A stretch of 23,763 bases of DNA from positions 1 through 23,763 of the forward strand of contig JADGIB010000016.1 of the NCBI GenBank assembly GCA_019683665.1, in the 5' to 3' direction. The stretch is from Solirubrobacteraceae bacterium (lineage in GTDB: Bacteria; Actinomycetota; Thermoleophilia; Solirubrobacterales; Solirubrobacteraceae). The translations under genes and the position numbers were made by a program. Below the pieces are notes generated by a model. It was not told the DNA's origin. It saw nothing but the letters and a program-made list of their open reading frames with translations, and ran no database searches. Of this stretch, positions 21,341-23,763 are shown one piece after another (position 1 is the stretch's first letter; every line of letters begins with the position of its first letter).

Positions 21341-22110
21341 ATGAGCGGATCACCGGTGCTGGTCCTGGGCGCGACGGGGCGCACCGGCCGGCGGGTCGCG
21401 GCGCGCCTGCGCATCGCCGGCGAGACGGTCCGGGGCGCGGCCCGCGGGACCGACCCCGCGTTCGACTGGGGCCGGCCGCAGACATGGGAGCCCGCGGTCG
21501 CGGGCGTCGAGCGGATGTACCTGATGGCGCCGGACGGCGTCGCCGTGGCGCCGGCGTTCGTCGCGGCAGCGGCGCCGAGTGGACGATCGTGCGCCCGGAC
21601 TGGATCGACCAGAACTTCGACGAGGGGTTCCTGGAGCCGGCCGTCCGGTTCGGGCTGGTCACGGTGCCGGTCGGCGACGTGCGCACGCCGTTCGTCGACG
21701 CCGAGGACATCGCCGCCGTCGTCGTGGCGGCGCTCACGCAGGACGGGCACGCCGGCCGCACCTACGAGGTCACCGGCCCCCGCGCGCTGTCGTTCGCCGA
21801 GGCGACGGAGATCGTCGGGCGGGCGGCGCAGCGGACCGTGCGGTTCGACGGCGGCGCCGAGGCCTATGCGGCCCGGATGGGCGCGCTGGGCATGCCCGAG
21901 GCGCAGACGCGGGCCGAGATCGCCGCGTTCGCGGCGCTCGCCGCCGAGGGCGACCAGGCGCCGACCGGCGACGTGGAGCGCGTCACCGGCCGGCCGCCGG
22001 CCGCGTTCGAGGAGTATGCGGCCGCGGCCGCGGCCCGCGGGGCCTGGCGCGCGTCACGCCGCCGGGCCCGCGGGGCCTGGCGCGCGTCACGCCGCCGGGC
22101 CCGCGCCTAG
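21341..22110 (+). pseudogene. NmrA-like NAD(P)-binding protein broken by an internal deletion and frameshift
   Basis: Two frames together code for one atypical SDR/NmrA protein. From ATG 21341 the first frame gives VLVLGATGRTGRRVAARL... (dinucleotide loop GATGRTG) up to APAFVAAAA near 21570. From about 21565 the other frame continues with SGAEWTIVRPDWIDQNFDEG, then VGDVRTPFVDAEDIAAVVVAAL, YEVTGPRALSF and a C-terminal EEYAAAAA, stopping at 22110. The beta-strand region that normally lies between the two halves is missing, so about 30-35 codons appear to have been lost, with a deletion length of 3n+1. The tail carries two copies of a 33-bp repeat. It is either a genuine pseudogene or an assembly error at a GCGGCAGCGGCG run. 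Confidence 0.85.
22033..22105 (+). repeat. 33-bp tandem direct repeat, 2.2 copies
   Basis: Two perfect 33-bp copies (22033-22065 and 22066-22098) are followed by the first seven bases of a third (22099-22105). In the pseudogene frame they encode ARGAWRASRRR twice. The repeats stop just before TAGCAT, the probable -10 of the next gene. Confidence 0.92.
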
Positions 22111-22113
22111 CAT
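22108..22113 (+). promoter_or_regulatory. -10 element TAGCAT for the YgjP-like gene
   Basis: TAGCAT contains the pseudogene stop TAG and the bases of ATG 22112. It ends ten bases before GTG 22124. This spacing argues for GTG 22124 as the start. Confidence 0.45.
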
Positions 22114-22123
22114 GGGCCTGCCC

Positions 22124-22792
22124 GTGGCCGCCTCGCCGTCCGACATCCCGTACGCCGTGCGCCGGTCGACGCGGGCGCGGCGGGTGCGGGTGACGGTCGA
22201 CCCGCACGCCGGGGTCGAGGTCGTCCTCCCGCAGCGCGCGCCCGAGCGCGAGGCGGCCCGCGCCGTCGCGCAGCTGCGCGGCTGGATCGAGCGGCGGCTG
22301 GCCGAGGCCGAGGCCGTCCGCGCCCAGGTCGCCGCGCGCGGGGACACCGTCCCGTACCTCGGGACCGACCTGCGGCTCGTGCGCGAGCCGGGCCGCACGC
22401 GCGCCCACCGCCGCGGCGACGAGCTGCTCGTGCCCGACGGCGACGGGGCGCGCGACGCGATCGAGCGCTGGTACCGGCGCCGGGCCCGGGCCGAGATCGC
22501 GCCGCGACTCGACGCGGCGGCCGCCGCGGTCGGGCGGCCGTACCGGTCGCTGACGATCCGCGGCCAGCGCACCCGCTGGGGCTCGTGCTCGGCCAGCGGG
22601 GCGATGAGCTTCAACTGGCGCCTGCTGCTCGCGCCCGAGCCGGTCCTCGACTACGTCGTCTGGCACGAGGCCTGCCACCTCGTCGTCATGGACCACTCGC
22701 CGCGCTTCTGGGCGCTCGTCGCCCGCCACTGCCCCGGCTACGAGGGCCCGCGGCGCTGGCTGCGCCGCCACGGGGCGACGCTCGTCCTCTAG
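22124..22792 (+). CDS. YgjP-like (DUF45) zinc metallopeptidase domain protein
   Basis: The 222-residue protein has the YgjP/DUF45 pattern: an N-terminal beta region (YAVRRSTRARRVRVTV), a helical part ending in RWYRRRARAEI, then RWGSCS (151-156), FNWRLLLAP and the zinc motif HEACH (181-185) with a third ligand H191 in MDHSPRFW, ending with PGYEGPRRWLRRHG. Family members are SprT/WSS1-like predicted metalloproteases of unclear substrate. GTG 22124 is chosen from the -10 at 22108-22113. ATG 22112 in the same frame is the alternative and adds four residues. The gene ends with TAG at 22790-22792, overlapping the stop of the convergent gene. Confidence 0.88.
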   Translation: MAASPSDIPYAVRRSTRARRVRVTVDPHAGVEVVLPQRAPEREAARAVAQLRGWIERRLAEAEAVRAQVAARGDTVPYLGTDLRLVREPGRTRAHRRGDELLVPDGDGARDAIERWYRRRARAEIAPRLDAAAAAVGRPYRSLTIRGQRTRWGSCSASGAMSFNWRLLLAPEPVLDYVVWHEACHLVVMDHSPRFWALVARHCPGYEGPRRWLRRHGATLVL

Positions 22793-23148
22793 GCCGCCGC
22801 CTCGGCCAGCGCGCGGCGCAGCGCGTCGACCGGGCCCTCGCCCGGGCGCTGCTCGACGACGCGCCGGTTCACGCGCCCGACGAACGCCTCCGCCGACCCG
22901 TCGCCGCGCACGTCGATGCCGCCGGTCACCTTCGGCAGCAGCCGCTGCGGCCCGGCGATCTCGGCCCGCAGCGCCACCTGGGCGACCGGCTCGATCTCGC
23001 GCAGCAGCGCCCGCGCGGGGCGGCGGCGCTCGACGTCGCCGCGGGCGGCGAGCGCGGCCAGCGCGTCGAGGGCCTCCTCGAGGGTGGCGTAGCGGTCCTT
23101 CGTCACGCGCGGTCCGCGGCGGACGGTCAGCGTCCAGCGCTCGGCCAT
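22789..23148 (-). CDS. Conserved-looking hypothetical protein (119 aa)
   Basis: I do not recognise this family. The protein opens with a strand-like WTLTVRRGPRVTKDRY, then a helix EEALDALAALAAR. The middle looks like alternating strands (ALLREIEPVAQVALRAEIAG, GGIDVRGDGSAEAFVGRV) and it ends in a helix. There is no signal peptide or membrane segment. Support comes from the TAGCAT -10 six bases before ATG 23148 and codon use like its neighbours. Its stop overlaps the convergent YgjP-like gene by three bases, and its -10 contains the stop codon of the upstream GNAT gene. Confidence 0.75.
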   Translation of the reverse strand: MAERWTLTVRRGPRVTKDRYATLEEALDALAALAARGDVERRRPARALLREIEPVAQVALRAEIAGPQRLLPKVTGGIDVRGDGSAEAFVGRVNRRVVEQRPGEGPVDALRRALAEAAA

Positions 23149-23154
23149 GGCGCG

Positions 23155-23160
23155 ATGCTA
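23155..23160 (-). promoter_or_regulatory. -10 element TAGCAT for the 119-aa gene
   Basis: On the minus strand TAGCAT ends six bases before ATG 23148. Its first three bases are the TAG stop of the GNAT gene. Confidence 0.5.
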
Positions 23161-23658
23161 CGCGGCGAGCTCGGCGGTCAGCTCGTCGATGCCGCCGGCG
23201 TGGACGGCGGTGAGGCGGTCCGACACCGTCCGCAGGAGGCGCTGCGCCGGGACGTTGTCGGCGAGGACCGAGGCGGTGAAGCGGCGCACGCCCCGCTGCC
23301 GCGCCGCGTCGGCGAGCAGCATCCCCATCCGCCGCCCGACGCCGCGGCCCTGCCAGCAGTCGCCGACGACGATCGCCACCTCGGCGGTGTCGAAGTCCTC
23401 GGGCGTGCGCACCCAGCGGCCGACGGCGACGAGCTCGCCGGGGTCGTCGGCCGGCACGGCCACCAGCGCGTAGTGGCGCCAGAAGTCGACCTCGGTCAGG
23501 TAGCGCAGCTCGCGGCGGGTGAGCCTGCCGCGGTGGACGAGGAACCGCCGCCGCACCGTCTCGCGCGACAGCCGCTGCAGCCCGGCGGCCAGGCGCGGCG
23601 CGTCGCCCGGCACGATCGGGCGGAAGCGCAGCGGCGGCGGCGACGGGTCGGCGGGCAC
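23158..23658 (-). CDS. GNAT family N-acetyltransferase
   Basis: The 166-residue protein has the GNAT fold. Its N-terminal half (LRFRPIVPGDAPRL, SRETVRRRFL, LTEVDFWRHYALVAV) resembles the acetyltransferase domain of Pat-type protein acetyltransferases. The acetyl-CoA pyrophosphate loop is QGRGVG (103-108), followed by the GMLLADAARQRGV helix and VLADNVPAQRLL (131-142). There is no cyclic-nucleotide-binding domain, so it is a single-domain enzyme whose substrate is unknown. The GTG start is preceded by CACGAT, a weak -10, six bases upstream. The 105 bases beyond it to the window edge hold no gene that I can see. Confidence 0.88.
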   Translation of the reverse strand: MPADPSPPPLRFRPIVPGDAPRLAAGLQRLSRETVRRRFLVHRGRLTRRELRYLTEVDFWRHYALVAVPADDPGELVAVGRWVRTPEDFDTAEVAIVVGDCWQGRGVGRRMGMLLADAARQRGVRRFTASVLADNVPAQRLLRTVSDRLTAVHAGGIDELTAELAA

Positions 23659-23763
23659 CTCCCCATCGTGGCAGAGCGGCGCCCGCGGCCGGTGGGATCG
23701 GTCACGCTCGCCGGCGGCGCGCCCGGCCCGCCCCGCGCCCCCGGAGCGCGACCGGCCCGGGGA

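Noticed and set aside
22033..22105. CRISPR-like array
   Set aside because: The 33-bp copies are directly adjacent with no spacers; a simple tandem duplication.
22112..22114. ATG as the start of the YgjP-like gene
   Set aside because: It would lie inside the TAGCAT promoter hexamer; kept as an alternative if transcription comes from upstream.
23253..23260. Another CGTTGTCG, matching the inverted-repeat core
   Set aside because: It lies in the GNAT gene where it encodes the conserved DNV of DNVPAQRLL, and has no paired CGACAACG nearby; likewise GTTGTCG at 18636-18642.
23659..23763. A gene or RNA at the right edge
   Set aside because: Only GC-rich sequence with no domain-bearing frame or tRNA-like structure.

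Overview
The window is very GC-rich DNA with dense, short-spaced genes, frequent GTG starts and almost no AT except at promoters. Gene content (a two-lipoyl 2-oxoacid dehydrogenase E2, a UbiB-like kinase next to a TVP38-type membrane protein, a FIST sensor beside a c-di-GMP enzyme, a DUF3817 membrane protein, and several small proteins I cannot name) and the codon use point to an actinobacterium. The deep-branching Thermoleophilia/Solirubrobacterales (Conexibacter, Solirubrobacter, Patulibacter type) is my best guess; this is inference, because the window has no rRNA or tRNA.

Layout. 1-1631 (minus): Nudix hydrolase, DUF3817 membrane protein and the truncated E2, overlapping as one operon. 1654-4563 (plus): an alkyl-DHAP-synthase-like flavoprotein, a ketopantoate-reductase-like protein lacking the usual lysines, and a 110-residue unknown. 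4630-6141 (minus): a Ppx/GppA phosphatase with an HD domain. 6186-7149: a single gene (AbiEi-like N-terminus, DUF559/PD-(D/E)XK-like C-terminus) bounded by 52-bp inverted repeats that include its start and stop codons; this is the most unusual object here. 7171-10404: a glyoxalase I-like gene, divergent from a metallo-beta-lactamase (MBL) hydrolase, UbiB-like kinase and TVP38 run. 10340-15182 (minus): pyruvate kinase, a GAF-GAF-GGDEF-EAL protein and a FIST sensor. 15262-19001 (minus): a tightly overlapped operon of a SnoaL-MBL fusion, a small basic protein, a class V aminotransferase and an M29 aminopeptidase. 19023-21005 (plus): a second MBL hydrolase and metF, which sits behind a perfect 24-bp dyad. 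21013-23658: small conserved unknowns, a broken NmrA-like gene with a 33-bp tandem repeat, a YgjP-like metalloprotease and a GNAT acetyltransferase.

Promoters can be read by eye because a TANNNT hexamer lies 6-10 bases before about a dozen start codons, indicating leaderless or nearly leaderless mRNAs. Three divergent gene pairs have start codons only 22-23 bp apart around a central -10 region. No tRNA, rRNA, CRISPR array, recognised riboswitch or classical insertion sequence was seen, and no gene-free stretch exceeds about 110 bases.
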